64,000 bases of DNA. Origin: Arcicella aquatica (GTDB lineage Bacteria; Bacteroidota; Bacteroidia; Cytophagales; Spirosomataceae). The notes below the pieces were generated by a model. That model did no database searches. It saw only the letters and a program-made list of their open reading frames with translations, and was not told where the DNA came from. The stretch lies in the NCBI RefSeq assembly GCF_034928825.1, contig NZ_JAYFUL010000025.1, forward strand, positions 1-64,000, in the 5' to 3' direction. Position numbers and translations under genes: made by a program. Every line of letters starts with the position of its first letter. Position 1 is the stretch's first letter. Of the stretch, positions 41,936 through 52,300 are shown piece by piece.

Positions 41936-43573
41936 TTATTTAAATAAAGTTGCAGGATTATTGTCCCAGAATACTGGCAAAGTCATGTTTGCCTTTTGTT
42001 TAGCATTTGCATTTCTACCAACAAACGAAGAAGGATAATAGTAAGACCTAATAAACGCACCAGGGTTAGGGTCTAAAGCTGGCTGTAGGTTTCTAGGCAT
42101 ACCAGTTCTGCGATATAAATTGTAGGCCTCAATACCATTGCCGTACAAAGCAAAATAATACTCGGTAGCAATAATATTTAGTCTATCGGCATCTGTGGAG
42201 GCAGTAGTATAAGCATTAAGTACATCGTTAACATAAGCATTTACATCATTTGCCCAAATAATATTTTTACTTGCTTCAAAAGTAGCAATTTTGCCAGCCT
42301 CTGTTGATGATAACATAAAGTTTCTAACATCAGCCATAGATTTACGAATTGCTGATTCCAACAACGTCTTTGCATCGCCCGTAGTACCAAGAGTAATTGT
42401 AGCTTCAGCTAACATAAAGTCTGTGAACGAAGACATCATAATTGGGTGAATACCCGCACCAGCAGCACCTGCTACTAAGGCTACAGGCTTGCCATTATCG
42501 TTATCATATTGGCCCCCGGCAGGATATAAGCCCCATGCAGTTCTTCTTAAACCATCTGGTGGAATACCCTCGTTACTTAGGTGGTCGCGTCCCCAATAAC
42601 CTACAGTAGTTGGCAAGCAGTAATAATCTGTTGCGGCATAATGGTTTGGTTTTTGGTTTGTAATACAACGAATCTCGTTTACATCTTTCGAGTTTACGAT
42701 AACTTGGCGATAAAAATAAGAGCGAATTCTTGGATCTTTTTTATCATACATACTACCCATATAAGAGTTTGACTGATAGTCGCCACCACCTGTTGAAGAA
42801 TATTGCCCAGCATATCGTGGATGTCTGTTATCTGGGTTTACTTGGTTAGTACCATATTTAAATGTAAGGCTTTGTGCACTAGTTGAAATCAATTTTCCAC
42901 CACTTATCAATGCGTTAATAGCTGTTTTTGACCCTGCCGCATCAATTAACCTTTTGTTTAATAAAATTTTCAATTTCAAGGTATTAGCTGCACGAATCCA
43001 GTTATCTACACTACCTGAATAGTAAAGGTCTGTCGTTAAGCCTGATTTAGACTTTGCACCAAAATTCTCTATAGCTTTGTCAACATCTGCTAAAGCAGCA
43101 GTATAAATGGAAGCGCCACCATCACTTTTAGGGTTGAAGTTATTCGCATCCAAAGCCTCGGAGTAAGGTACATCGCCAAAGGCATCAACCAAGTTTACCA
43201 TCACAGAAGCTCTAACAAAACGAGCCATACCAGCATGAACAAAAAATTCTGCTTTTTCTGCTAAAGGGATGATTGTTTTTACATCATTCAAAATACCAGC
43301 ATAGGCAGTAGTCCATGTTTCAACATTACCACCTGGTGTTATAGCATTGTCATAAATGGCTGCACCTGCGTTAAGCATTCGGGTTAATCTCATACCCGGG
43401 TCGCTCAACTGATTAAAATGAGTAGCATAACTAATCTGGATTTGGCTTGCTAAATAGTTAATATCCGTATTTCCAGTAGTTACGGCGTTTGGATTGTCAA
43501 GTAAGTCTAGTTTACACGAACTTACCAGTATTGCTGACAATACAAACAAATATTTTATGAATTTATTTGTCAT
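41936..43573 (-). CDS. SusD/RagB-family lipoprotein (SusD-like_2 type)
   Basis: This 545-residue surface lipoprotein is the substrate-binding lid of a SusC transporter. The signal ends ILVSSC (Cys about 20). The family pattern includes the helical TPR-like core and the block GNGIEAYNLYRRTGMPRNLQP near the C terminus, characteristic of the SusD-like_2 group. It follows its SusC partner after 65 bp. The ligand cannot be told, because no glycoside hydrolase or peptidase gene lies in the operon. Confidence 0.92.
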   Translation of the reverse strand: MTNKFIKYLFVLSAILVSSCKLDLLDNPNAVTTGNTDINYLASQIQISYATHFNQLSDPGMRLTRMLNAGAAIYDNAITPGGNVETWTTAYAGILNDVKTIIPLAEKAEFFVHAGMARFVRASVMVNLVDAFGDVPYSEALDANNFNPKSDGGASIYTAALADVDKAIENFGAKSKSGLTTDLYYSGSVDNWIRAANTLKLKILLNKRLIDAAGSKTAINALISGGKLISTSAQSLTFKYGTNQVNPDNRHPRYAGQYSSTGGGDYQSNSYMGSMYDKKDPRIRSYFYRQVIVNSKDVNEIRCITNQKPNHYAATDYYCLPTTVGYWGRDHLSNEGIPPDGLRRTAWGLYPAGGQYDNDNGKPVALVAGAAGAGIHPIMMSSFTDFMLAEATITLGTTGDAKTLLESAIRKSMADVRNFMLSSTEAGKIATFEASKNIIWANDVNAYVNDVLNAYTTASTDADRLNIIATEYYFALYGNGIEAYNLYRRTGMPRNLQPALDPNPGAFIRSYYYPSSFVGRNANAKQKANMTLPVFWDNNPATLFK

Positions 43574-43638
43574 TTCTTTGTGAATTATAATGAAAGAATC
43601 TCATTAGTTAAAATTCCTCTAAACAATGTTTGTGTTGT

Positions 43639-46600
43639 TTAGAATGTCAACTTCAATGTACCTCCTAGTCTTCTAGAACTTGGCCCAGTCAAGAATTCAA
43701 AGCCTAAGCCATTACCTACACCTAAACCTAAATTATCTGTATCAAGGTTCAAACCTTTAGGAATATGCAAAGCTTTATACCATAAGTTATTTCCCGATAA
43801 ACCTATACTAGCACCTTTAATACCTAGTTTCCCCAAAAACTTTTTAGGTAAGCTGTAAGATAACGACACTTCTTGCAAACGGATAGTTGAACCATCATAA
43901 ATTCTACCTTCGTCTCCAAAGAAATAAACGTTGTTGAAGTTAACATCAGAACCAGTTATTTGAATATCGTTTGCAGAACCGTCTGCTTTTACCCCAGGGA
44001 AGATAAATGTCTGAGCTCTATCATAACCTGTTTCGCTGCCAGATTCAATCGTTAAGCCACGTCCTAACAATGCACCAGCAGTAGATGAGTACAATGCACC
44101 ACCATGACGATACGATACCATTACGTTCAAGCTCAAACCTTTATAACTAAATCCATTAATCATACTTGAAACAAAGGCAGGGTTAGGGTCGCCTAAAATT
44201 ACAGGTGATGTCGTTGCTTGTAGGTTTCCAGAACCATCAATTAACAATTTACCTTCGGCATTTCTACGGAAGCCAGTACCTTTAATTACGTTGAAGGGCT
44301 GCCCAACGATAGCATAATTTCCTAATGCTGAACCAAAGCCTGTTACCTGTACCTCTTGTATAGTACCACCTAGATCTAGTACTACTGGCGTATTGCGTGA
44401 ATAAGTCAAGGTAACATCCCACGAGAATGGTCCTTTTGTAACAGGCGTTCCTGTTAAGCTGAATTCTATCCCTTGGTTTCTGATTTTACCAACGTTAATT
44501 GTAGTGCTTGTATAACCCGTTGAAGCATCTAACGGAGCACTCGTGATTAAGTCTTTGGTATCTCTACGATACACAGTAAGGTCAAAGCCGATTTTATTAT
44601 TGAATAATTTACCCTCTAAACCTAATTCCGTTTCAGTGTGCAATTCAGGTTTTAAATTTGGATTACCTAATGTATTATCTACTGAATGTGTTTGAATAGG
44701 TCCAGATGTTAACCAACCTCTAGCATTTTGATTTAAGATATTTCTAGTTTGGTATGGGTTAGGAAAACCAGCAGATGTACCAATACCTACTCTGAACTTT
44801 AAGAAATTAAGCGTATTGCTACTTAGGCCTTCAAAAGCAGAAGTAGGCACAAATGAAAGGCTGGCAGATGGGTAGAAAATCCTACGATATTCAGCCTCTA
44901 CTGTTGATGTCCAGTCATTTCTTCCAGCCAAATTTAGAAACAAATAGTTGTCATAATCAGCCGTGATTTCTCCAAAAATACCATAACGTGTTTGTTCTGT
45001 AGTTCCGTTGGAAGCCACATTATCAATAAAGTTTGAGTGGCGGAATAAATTACGAGCCAATTGGTTCTGACTGGTGATATTATAGAACGAGAATCTGTCG
45101 TTTCTCATGTTTCCACCAAGTTTACCAGCAATAGTCAACTTATCAGTTAGCGTTTTGGTATATGAAAGAATCATAGAGTTATCCCAGATGGTATTCTTAA
45201 AGTTTAAGGTATTGTATAAACCATTTACAAATGATACCCCCCCCTTATTCAACATGAACTCTTGTGTTTCGTCATAGGTATCCAAACCTACTTTATAAAT
45301 CAAAGCGAGCTCTTTTGTAATCTCTAAATTAAATGATGTAGCAGAAAAAAATCTGTTTACAACACCCGTTGTTTTGTAGTTATTTAATATCCATCTTGGG
45401 TTAGGGATATCGTTACCACTTCTAAAATACACAGAGCTACCATCTACAGGATTTTCGTAAGGCCATCCTGTTAAATCTACTTGGCGTGGGGTAAACATTA
45501 CATTTGCCAATACCGAAGGGAAATCGTTAGCGTTGTTTCCTTGCCCAGCACTTAATGGTGGAGATGTTTGGTCTGTGTTAGAAAAGTTAAAAGAAGTATT
45601 AGCGGTCAGTTTTTTTGATAACTGAGCGTTTAATCCAAGACCTAAATTTAATCTTTTTAAACCGTTGTTAGGGATATAGCCTTGTTCATTATTATATCCT
45701 GCGGATATATTATAACTAACTTTCTCACCACCCCCAGAAATATTCATAGAAGTATTTGCAATAATACCTGTACGGAAAAAATCGCTAACATTGTTAGGGA
45801 AGAATTGCATGGTATATGGTGTAACGGATGCCACATACGATGCCATTGCATCTCTAGTAGCGGCATTTGTCAAAAATGCGTAAGGGTGCGTTGTTAAAGC
45901 TGTGTTGGTATTCTGTGAAGCATAGTTTTTTGCTTCTTCTAACGAAGGTCCCCAGTTACTAAAGAAGTACCCAAGGTTTTGTTGGAAACCACCAACATAA
46001 GAGTTTTGGTACTTAGGTAAATGAGCAGTATTGGTAAAAACAGATTGTGTAATTGAATACTCCGTTTTTCTAGCTTTTTTTGAACCATTTTTTGTAGTAA
46101 CCAGAATTACCCCGTTTCTACCTTGGTCACCATAAGTAACTGTAGCAGCCAAACCTTTTAATACCGTTACGTTTTCGATATTGTTTGGGTCAATATCCAG
46201 AAAACGGCTTGAAGAGGACTGTCCACCACCAGTAAAGCCACCCCTTGTATTGGTATTAGAGTTAAATGGAACCCCATCTACCACAAATAAAGGCTGTACT
46301 GAGCCTGTAATTGAAGAATACCCACGTATGGTAATGTTTGTACCTGTACCAGTAACTCCAGACGTAGAAGTGATGTTTACCCCTGAAATTTTGCCTTGTA
46401 ATACACGACCAATGTCTGATTGTGGCTTGTCTTCAATAGCCCGCTTGTCTAATGAAGTAACAGAATATCCAAGAGCTCGTTTCTCTCTAACGATTCCTTG
46501 TGCAGTTACTACCACTTCTGTTAGTTGTTGGTTGTCGTTAGTGAGCTGGATATTAATAACAGTTTGACTACCTACTGCGACTTCTTTGGGAGCGAAGCCA

Positions 46601-46827
46601 ACAAATGTGAATCGGATTGTGCCACCTGAGCTTACTGGCAGAGAGTAATTTCCATTGGCATCTGTTGTAGTACCTTTGGTACTGCCTTTCAATTGAACAG
46701 ACACTCCTGGAAGACCTGAGCCGTCCTCGGCTGTGGTCACTTTTCCTGTTACTTTTCTGTCTTGTGCATAAATACTTACGCAACAAGTCATCATAACGAG
46801 GAAAATCGTTAGTAATTTTTTGTTCAT
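43639..46827 (-). CDS. SusC/RagA-family TonB-linked outer-membrane transporter
   Basis: This 1062-residue TonB-dependent transporter has a signal peptide (to about VSIYAQ, residue 22), a carboxypeptidase-D-like regulatory domain (about 27-105, with GKVTTAEDGSGLPGVSVQLKG), a plug domain (about 115-235, with VQPLFVVDGVPFN and VLKGLAATVTYGDQGRNGVI) and a 22-strand barrel ending in RLGGTLKLTF. It heads the operon with a SusD-like_2 lipoprotein. Import is driven by TonB-ExbBD, not encoded here. The substrate is unknown. The first SusC at 48834 is only distantly similar, so the two pairs are not a recent duplication. Confidence 0.95.
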   Translation of the reverse strand: MNKKLLTIFLVMMTCCVSIYAQDRKVTGKVTTAEDGSGLPGVSVQLKGSTKGTTTDANGNYSLPVSSGGTIRFTFVGFAPKEVAVGSQTVINIQLTNDNQQLTEVVVTAQGIVREKRALGYSVTSLDKRAIEDKPQSDIGRVLQGKISGVNITSTSGVTGTGTNITIRGYSSITGSVQPLFVVDGVPFNSNTNTRGGFTGGGQSSSSRFLDIDPNNIENVTVLKGLAATVTYGDQGRNGVILVTTKNGSKKARKTEYSITQSVFTNTAHLPKYQNSYVGGFQQNLGYFFSNWGPSLEEAKNYASQNTNTALTTHPYAFLTNAATRDAMASYVASVTPYTMQFFPNNVSDFFRTGIIANTSMNISGGGEKVSYNISAGYNNEQGYIPNNGLKRLNLGLGLNAQLSKKLTANTSFNFSNTDQTSPPLSAGQGNNANDFPSVLANVMFTPRQVDLTGWPYENPVDGSSVYFRSGNDIPNPRWILNNYKTTGVVNRFFSATSFNLEITKELALIYKVGLDTYDETQEFMLNKGGVSFVNGLYNTLNFKNTIWDNSMILSYTKTLTDKLTIAGKLGGNMRNDRFSFYNITSQNQLARNLFRHSNFIDNVASNGTTEQTRYGIFGEITADYDNYLFLNLAGRNDWTSTVEAEYRRIFYPSASLSFVPTSAFEGLSSNTLNFLKFRVGIGTSAGFPNPYQTRNILNQNARGWLTSGPIQTHSVDNTLGNPNLKPELHTETELGLEGKLFNNKIGFDLTVYRRDTKDLITSAPLDASTGYTSTTINVGKIRNQGIEFSLTGTPVTKGPFSWDVTLTYSRNTPVVLDLGGTIQEVQVTGFGSALGNYAIVGQPFNVIKGTGFRRNAEGKLLIDGSGNLQATTSPVILGDPNPAFVSSMINGFSYKGLSLNVMVSYRHGGALYSSTAGALLGRGLTIESGSETGYDRAQTFIFPGVKADGSANDIQITGSDVNFNNVYFFGDEGRIYDGSTIRLQEVSLSYSLPKKFLGKLGIKGASIGLSGNNLWYKALHIPKGLNLDTDNLGLGVGNGLGFEFLTGPSSRRLGGTLKLTF

Positions 46828-47273
46828 TTAATAATTTAGTTTGGGTTTAATTTGTTGTTATTATTGCTAACAGAATCAATTTAAAAAATTGTACTTTACA
46901 AACAAAATAATTATTAATTTTTTTTAATATAATATTTACATATGTGCTTATTTTTTAATATTTACCTATTTTGAATGATTATTTCATTGTGTTTGAACTA
47001 ATATTTTTAGATAAAAAGGTGAAATCATCTGATGTATGCTTTGTTTTTATAGATGAACGGTAAATGAAGATAATGTTAAACGTACTCAATATACGAAACC
47101 TAAAAATACTTATGGCTTAAAATATCATTGATTGAGAATACCTAATTTGTATTTTTCTTAGAATGCAAAAATGAGTGTTTTTTCTGGGGAGTATAAATAA
47201 CAAGCTGATAAAACTATAAATTTGTAGTTGAAGAGACATGATTAAATACAAAAAAATATTGGAAAACCTACAA

Positions 47274-47315
47274 TACAAAAATAGACCGTCCCAATAAATT
47301 TTGAGACGGTCTATT
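47274..47315 (-). terminator. Terminator of the first SusC/SusD operon
   Basis: AATAGACCGTC and GACGGTCTATT form an 11-bp stem (47280-47290 with 47305-47315), followed on the minus strand by five T. It lies beyond the orphan susD tail. The remaining gap to 46828 is AT-rich upstream DNA of the next SusC gene. Confidence 0.88.
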
Positions 47316-47366
47316 TTGTATGAATCTAAGAATGCTTCATCAATAAAAACATTCTTGGACCTTCAA

Positions 47367-47459
47367 TTAATACCCTTCGTTCTGAACCAAATTTGAATTG
47401 GCATCAGTTTCTCTCATTGGAATTGGGAAAACCAATTTTGGAGAAGAAATAGAAGTTAA
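47367..47459 (-). pseudogene. Orphan 3' end of another susD gene
   Basis: Directly after the intact SusD stop at 47467, the minus strand reads another SusD C terminus: PKLVFPIPMRETDANSNL, then VQNEGY and a stop. This parallels the intact gene's LILPIPQREIDTNKSLIQ and NAGY ending. An in-frame TAG precedes it, so it is not translated as an extension. I infer that a neighbouring susD, and perhaps its susC, was lost by deletion and left its last ~90 bp. The first operon's terminator follows. Confidence 0.75.
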
Positions 47460-47466
47460 CTAATAA

Positions 47467-48813
47467 TTAATAGCCAGCATTTTGAATCAAAGATTTATTA
47501 GTATCAATTTCTCTTTGTGGAATAGGAAGTATCAAAGCATTGGCATTATAGTCAATAGTACCTACTTTTATTTTATTTCTTTTGATATCAAGATAATTAC
47601 TTCCTTCAAATGCTAATTCAAGTCTTCTCTCTTTGATAATATCAGATAGTGTTAGACTTGAGAAAATGTTAGCTTGAGCACGATTTCTAATTAAATTAAT
47701 ATCAGATAATGGAGTTGCCCCTATGGATGTACCTAAGCGAAAGTTACATTCAGCACGGGTTAAATACATTTCAGCTAAACGGATAATAGGTAAATCCCCG
47801 TATCTATCAGCAAATTTCAAAGTAAATACATTTCGATTAAGGACATTAAAGAATTGACCTCTAGTATCTTCAGGAGAATAGAGAGCTAAATGTTTTGACT
47901 GAATACGTATATCTCCACGTCCTTGGTTTGATGTAGAGGCATAAAAAGTATTCAAATCGTTAACACCATCTTGATCTGTAACAATAACTCTAAAAATTAA
48001 TTCATCAGCATTGGTATCATCATTGAAGGCATCTTCAAAAGTAGGAGCTAAGCTATGTACACCAGAAGCAATAACTCTGTTCGCCGCATCACGGGCCAAA
48101 GCGTAATTTCCTTGTGCTAAATAGACTCTCGATAATATCGATGCCGCTGCATTTTTTGTTGCAAATCCTGTATTTGTCAACGATGAAGGCAATAACTGTT
48201 CTGCTTTAGTTAAGTCCTCTAATATTTGTGCGTATATCTGTCCTACAGTAGCACGAGTACGGTTATCTTCAGAAGTAATACCACGGGTAGGTGTTAACAC
48301 TAATGGTACAGCCAAGTTTGTATTGTTATCACCATCTCCCCAAAATTTACCATATAAATTTACCATTTCGAAATATAACATACCTCTGATAAAACGTGCT
48401 TGCCCTTCTACAGAGGCTTTTTCAGCTTGGTCTACTTTATTAATAGCCGAAAGTACATTGTTTACTCTGTTAATGGTATTATAACTATCCATCCACAAAT
48501 TTGTAACATCTCCATTTGTTGTACTAATTGTTTTTCTCCAGATTTCATCTAATGTAGTGAAAGTCCCACCAAAAACAACGTCACGATCATCAACCAATAA
48601 TTCTTTAATATATTGGTTTCCGCCACCAAGGACATTTCCATCACTTAGACCATCATAAGCACCTACTAATGTTACTTGTACATCTTTTGAAGTGTTCAGT
48701 GCTGTTAATTCATCAATACTGACTTTAGGTTCAATATCAAGTTCTTTGTCGCAAGCGGTTAAAGTGTTAAACACTATGCCTGCAATCAATATATTTTTTA
48801 TTATCTTATTCAT
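47467..48813 (-). CDS. SusD/RagB-family nutrient-binding lipoprotein
   Basis: This 448-residue surface lipoprotein has a signal ending TLTAC (Cys about 21) and the standard RagB/SusD layout: helical TPR-like repeats and the C-terminal LSDIIKERRLELAFEGSNYLDIKR block, ending in LILPIPQREIDTN. It follows its SusC partner after 20 bp. The ligand is unknown because there is no enzyme gene in the operon. A truncated copy of another susD tail lies right after the stop. Confidence 0.95.
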   Translation of the reverse strand: MNKIIKNILIAGIVFNTLTACDKELDIEPKVSIDELTALNTSKDVQVTLVGAYDGLSDGNVLGGGNQYIKELLVDDRDVVFGGTFTTLDEIWRKTISTTNGDVTNLWMDSYNTINRVNNVLSAINKVDQAEKASVEGQARFIRGMLYFEMVNLYGKFWGDGDNNTNLAVPLVLTPTRGITSEDNRTRATVGQIYAQILEDLTKAEQLLPSSLTNTGFATKNAAASILSRVYLAQGNYALARDAANRVIASGVHSLAPTFEDAFNDDTNADELIFRVIVTDQDGVNDLNTFYASTSNQGRGDIRIQSKHLALYSPEDTRGQFFNVLNRNVFTLKFADRYGDLPIIRLAEMYLTRAECNFRLGTSIGATPLSDINLIRNRAQANIFSSLTLSDIIKERRLELAFEGSNYLDIKRNKIKVGTIDYNANALILPIPQREIDTNKSLIQNAGY

Positions 48814-48833
48814 ATTATTTTCTTCAATTAAGA

Positions 48834-51800
48834 TTAAAAACCAAGATTAATACCAAATGTAATAGTACGTGCTTGTGGTGCTGTGTAAAAGTCATACCCT
48901 TGGGCAATGTTTGAAACTACATCATCAGCATTTACTTCAGGGTCCCAACCAGTGTATTTTGTAAGAGTAGCCAAGTTCTGAGCAGAAACATAAACTCTCA
49001 TACTATTGATTTTAGCCTTGCTTAAAACAGTTTTTGGAATGTTGTAAGCGAATGTTACAGTTCTTAAACGTAAGAAAGAACCGTCTTGAATAAACCTACT
49101 AGAAGGTTGAGCTCCATTGTTGTAGAATAAACGTGCTTCAGGAATATTGGTGATTTTGTTATCTGGTGTCCAAGCATTTAATTGGTCAACAGTTTGATTA
49201 TCTTCAAAACGACCGTTGGCAGAAGAGAATCTACCTACACCATAAAAATTAATCTCGTTACCAAGTTGTCCATTAATAAAAATACTTAAATCAAAACCTT
49301 TGTAGCTAAAAGTATTTGTCATACCACCTGTCCAATCTGGTAAAGCTTTTCCTACCACCACTCTTTGTGCTTGTGTATAGACATTAGTAGTAGAACGATC
49401 AATAGAACCGTCTGCGGCTTTTGTATTTTTATACCACAAAGCATCTCCATTGTTAGGATCAACACCTGCATATTCGGCAGTAAAGAAAGTACCAATAGGT
49501 TCGCCTTCTACTGCACGGCTCATGTTATTTAATCCACCCTCAATAATTTGACCTTGAATATTAGTTACTTTATTGGCATTTCTAGCAATGTTAACGCTTG
49601 TTTTCCATTTGAACTGTCCAACTAAATTGTCAGAATTAATAACAAATTCGATTCCTTTGTTTTGTAATTTACCAATGTTTCTAGTTTGTGTAGCAAAGCC
49701 TGATGAGCCTGGTACGTTAACATTTAATAAAAGGTTTGAAGTGTTTTTCTGATAAATATCAACTTCACCTGATAAACGATTATTGAAAAAGCCAAAGTCA
49801 ACACCAAAGTCAAATTGATCAGTAGTTTCCCAGCTTAAGTCTGGATTAGCTAGTTGAATAGGTCTTTGACCAGGAACTGTTCCATAACCAGCATCCCCTG
49901 CATATAAACCTCTTTGAGGGAAGTTGATCGTGTTAGTAGAAGCACTACTACCATCAGCACCAATTTCAGCATTACCTGTTCTACCAAAACTTGTACGAAC
50001 TTTAAGGAAACTAATGCTTTTATTATTTTTCAAGAAATCTTCTTCAGAAATTACCCATCCTAGTGAGGCTGCTGGGAAGAAACCATATCTTTGGTTAGTT
50101 CCGAACCTAGACGACCCATCAATACGAGCGCTTACTCCTAACAAATAACGATCATTGAATTTATAATTTGCTCTAGCAAAATAAGATAAGAAACTAAAAG
50201 CAGTTTCAGATGAATTACCATCCGTTTTACGTGCTGCCGCAAAAATTGTTTGGTATGAATCTGAAGGAAAGTCTTGACCTTCGATAAAATGACGTTTGGT
50301 TTCAGATTTTTGGAAAGAGAATCCTAAAGTAGCATCAAAAATGTGTTTATCGAAAGCCTTAGTGTAACCAAGGAAATTGTTTGTGTTGAAGTTTTCAACA
50401 CGAACAGTTCTTGAACGACCCAAACCTCCAGGAACACCAGTATTTCTAGCTGTTAAAGAATTATAAAATTGTTCTTCCAACTGATTTAATACATCTACAC
50501 CATATTCTGAACGTAGGAATAAATCTTTAGTGATTTTTAATTGTCCATACACACTACTAATCGTGCGGTTTACTGTTGTGTTATAAAACGCATTGCCCAG
50601 ATTAACAAGTGGATTATAGTAATAAGGAATACTTGCGTCACCAGGAAGCGATCCTGTTGGTAAACCAGTAGTAGGGTCTGTCGAAGGAGTCATTGGCGGT
50701 AATGCCACCATTTGCATTGGGTTATCAAACTGACGGTCACCAGATAAACGTTTGTTCAACGTTCTTGACATAGACATATTAATACCAACCTTGAATCTAT
50801 CTGTCAAGGCATGTTCTAAGTTCATACGACCAGTTGCTCTTGTTAAGGCATTTCCAACTAATATCCCTTTTTGGTCTAGATATTGACCAGACATAAAGAT
50901 GGATGTCTTTTCTGTGCCACTAGTGATATTCATATCATATTGGTTCATTGGTGCATCTTGATAAGCTAAATCTCCCCAAGCAGTTGAAGTTTGTTGAGGA
51001 GTACCAAAAGTGCCAAGACTTTGTGTTACATAGAAATTTTCCATGTAAGAAGTATATGAATCAGGATCGGCTTGATCTAAACCGTCAATTCTATCAGAAT
51101 TTGCAGCTGCTTGTCTATAGAATTTAACATACTGTTCTGTATTAAGAAATTGTAATTTTTTAGTTGGTTTACTTGAACCAACTTGGTATCCAAAATTAAC
51201 TCTAGTCTGTCCAACTTTACCTTTCTTAGTAGTTATTATAATAACGCCATTAGCCCCACGAGCACCATATATTGCAGAAGCAGCGGCATCTTTCAATATA
51301 TCCATTGACTCAATATCTTGAGGATTAATATCGGCTAAGGGGTTAGTAGCACCAAATTGAAAAGATAAGTTATTTGTTGTTAGTGGAATACCATCAATTA
51401 CAAACAAAGGCTGAGTATTGGCAGAAATAGAAGATTGTCCACGAACGTTGATACGAATACCTTGTCCTAGTTTACCACTACCAGCATTTACAAGCACACC
51501 TGCCGCTTTTCCTTGAATTGCTTGATCGAATGAAGTAACTGGCATGTCAGCAATATCAGTAGATTTTATTTTAGCTACATTACCAGTCATGTCACGTTTA
51601 ATTTGCGTACCATAACCAACAACTAATACTTCTTCTAATGATTTAACATCTTCTTTCAATACAACATTAATTACAGACTTACTTCCAATTTCAACCTCTT
51701 GAGAAGCAAAACCAACAAAACTAAAAACTACCGTTTTTTGATTGTTTGAAACGCTCAAAGAGTAACTACCACTTGCGTCTGTTTGTGTACCTTTAGAAAC

Positions 51801-51947
51801 ACCTTTTACTTGAACTGTTACACCAGGTAGAGCAGAGCCATCGCTTGCTGCAGTTACCTTTCCTGTAATACGACGATCCTGAGCAATCATACTCAATGAA
51901 CATCCAAAAAACAGCAATAGATTGATAAATAATAAACGTTTGTTCAT
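48834..51947 (-). CDS. SusC/RagA-family TonB-linked outer-membrane transporter
   Basis: This 1037-residue TonB-dependent transporter shows a signal peptide (to about SMIAQ, residue 23), a carboxypeptidase-D-like regulatory domain (GKVTAASDGSALPGVTVQVKG), the SusC signature region around LEEVLVVGYGTQIKRDMTGN, a plug (ANTQPLFVIDGIPL, DILKDAAASAIYGARGANGV) and a barrel ending TFGINLGF. It heads the operon with SusD. The gap 51948-52300 upstream is very AT-rich and probably holds the promoter, but I could not find a clean TAnnTTTG there. Confidence 0.96.
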   Translation of the reverse strand: MNKRLLFINLLLFFGCSLSMIAQDRRITGKVTAASDGSALPGVTVQVKGVSKGTQTDASGSYSLSVSNNQKTVVFSFVGFASQEVEIGSKSVINVVLKEDVKSLEEVLVVGYGTQIKRDMTGNVAKIKSTDIADMPVTSFDQAIQGKAAGVLVNAGSGKLGQGIRINVRGQSSISANTQPLFVIDGIPLTTNNLSFQFGATNPLADINPQDIESMDILKDAAASAIYGARGANGVIIITTKKGKVGQTRVNFGYQVGSSKPTKKLQFLNTEQYVKFYRQAAANSDRIDGLDQADPDSYTSYMENFYVTQSLGTFGTPQQTSTAWGDLAYQDAPMNQYDMNITSGTEKTSIFMSGQYLDQKGILVGNALTRATGRMNLEHALTDRFKVGINMSMSRTLNKRLSGDRQFDNPMQMVALPPMTPSTDPTTGLPTGSLPGDASIPYYYNPLVNLGNAFYNTTVNRTISSVYGQLKITKDLFLRSEYGVDVLNQLEEQFYNSLTARNTGVPGGLGRSRTVRVENFNTNNFLGYTKAFDKHIFDATLGFSFQKSETKRHFIEGQDFPSDSYQTIFAAARKTDGNSSETAFSFLSYFARANYKFNDRYLLGVSARIDGSSRFGTNQRYGFFPAASLGWVISEEDFLKNNKSISFLKVRTSFGRTGNAEIGADGSSASTNTINFPQRGLYAGDAGYGTVPGQRPIQLANPDLSWETTDQFDFGVDFGFFNNRLSGEVDIYQKNTSNLLLNVNVPGSSGFATQTRNIGKLQNKGIEFVINSDNLVGQFKWKTSVNIARNANKVTNIQGQIIEGGLNNMSRAVEGEPIGTFFTAEYAGVDPNNGDALWYKNTKAADGSIDRSTTNVYTQAQRVVVGKALPDWTGGMTNTFSYKGFDLSIFINGQLGNEINFYGVGRFSSANGRFEDNQTVDQLNAWTPDNKITNIPEARLFYNNGAQPSSRFIQDGSFLRLRTVTFAYNIPKTVLSKAKINSMRVYVSAQNLATLTKYTGWDPEVNADDVVSNIAQGYDFYTAPQARTITFGINLGF

Positions 51948-52300
51948 GAAATATTGGGGTTAATTGATAAAAAAATGGTTTACAATTTGTACTTTTTAAT
52001 GTAATTGATTTTTTGAATGCTTTTTTTTATAAATTTTTCAATCGTTTTGAAATATTATTTTTGTAGAATATTAAAAAGTGAATTGAAAAATATAGCTGAA
52101 AAGTCTATTTTTTTTATAAAAATGAAAATTTATGTTATCAAATCAATCACTTTTTGAGAAAAAAGTAAAATTTATGAATTTGGTCGTTTTAGTTAGATGG
52201 CAGAGAGGAGAGTTTTGCTAAGTTAAAAACACTTTCGTAAAATATCAATATAAAAGTTAATAAAAAAATAAAACTTGTACTTTTTTTATATTAATTTATC

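Noticed and set aside
41936..51947. Recent tandem duplication of a SusC/SusD pair
   Set aside because: The two SusC proteins and the two SusD proteins differ widely, and the SusD types differ, so they are independent pairs.
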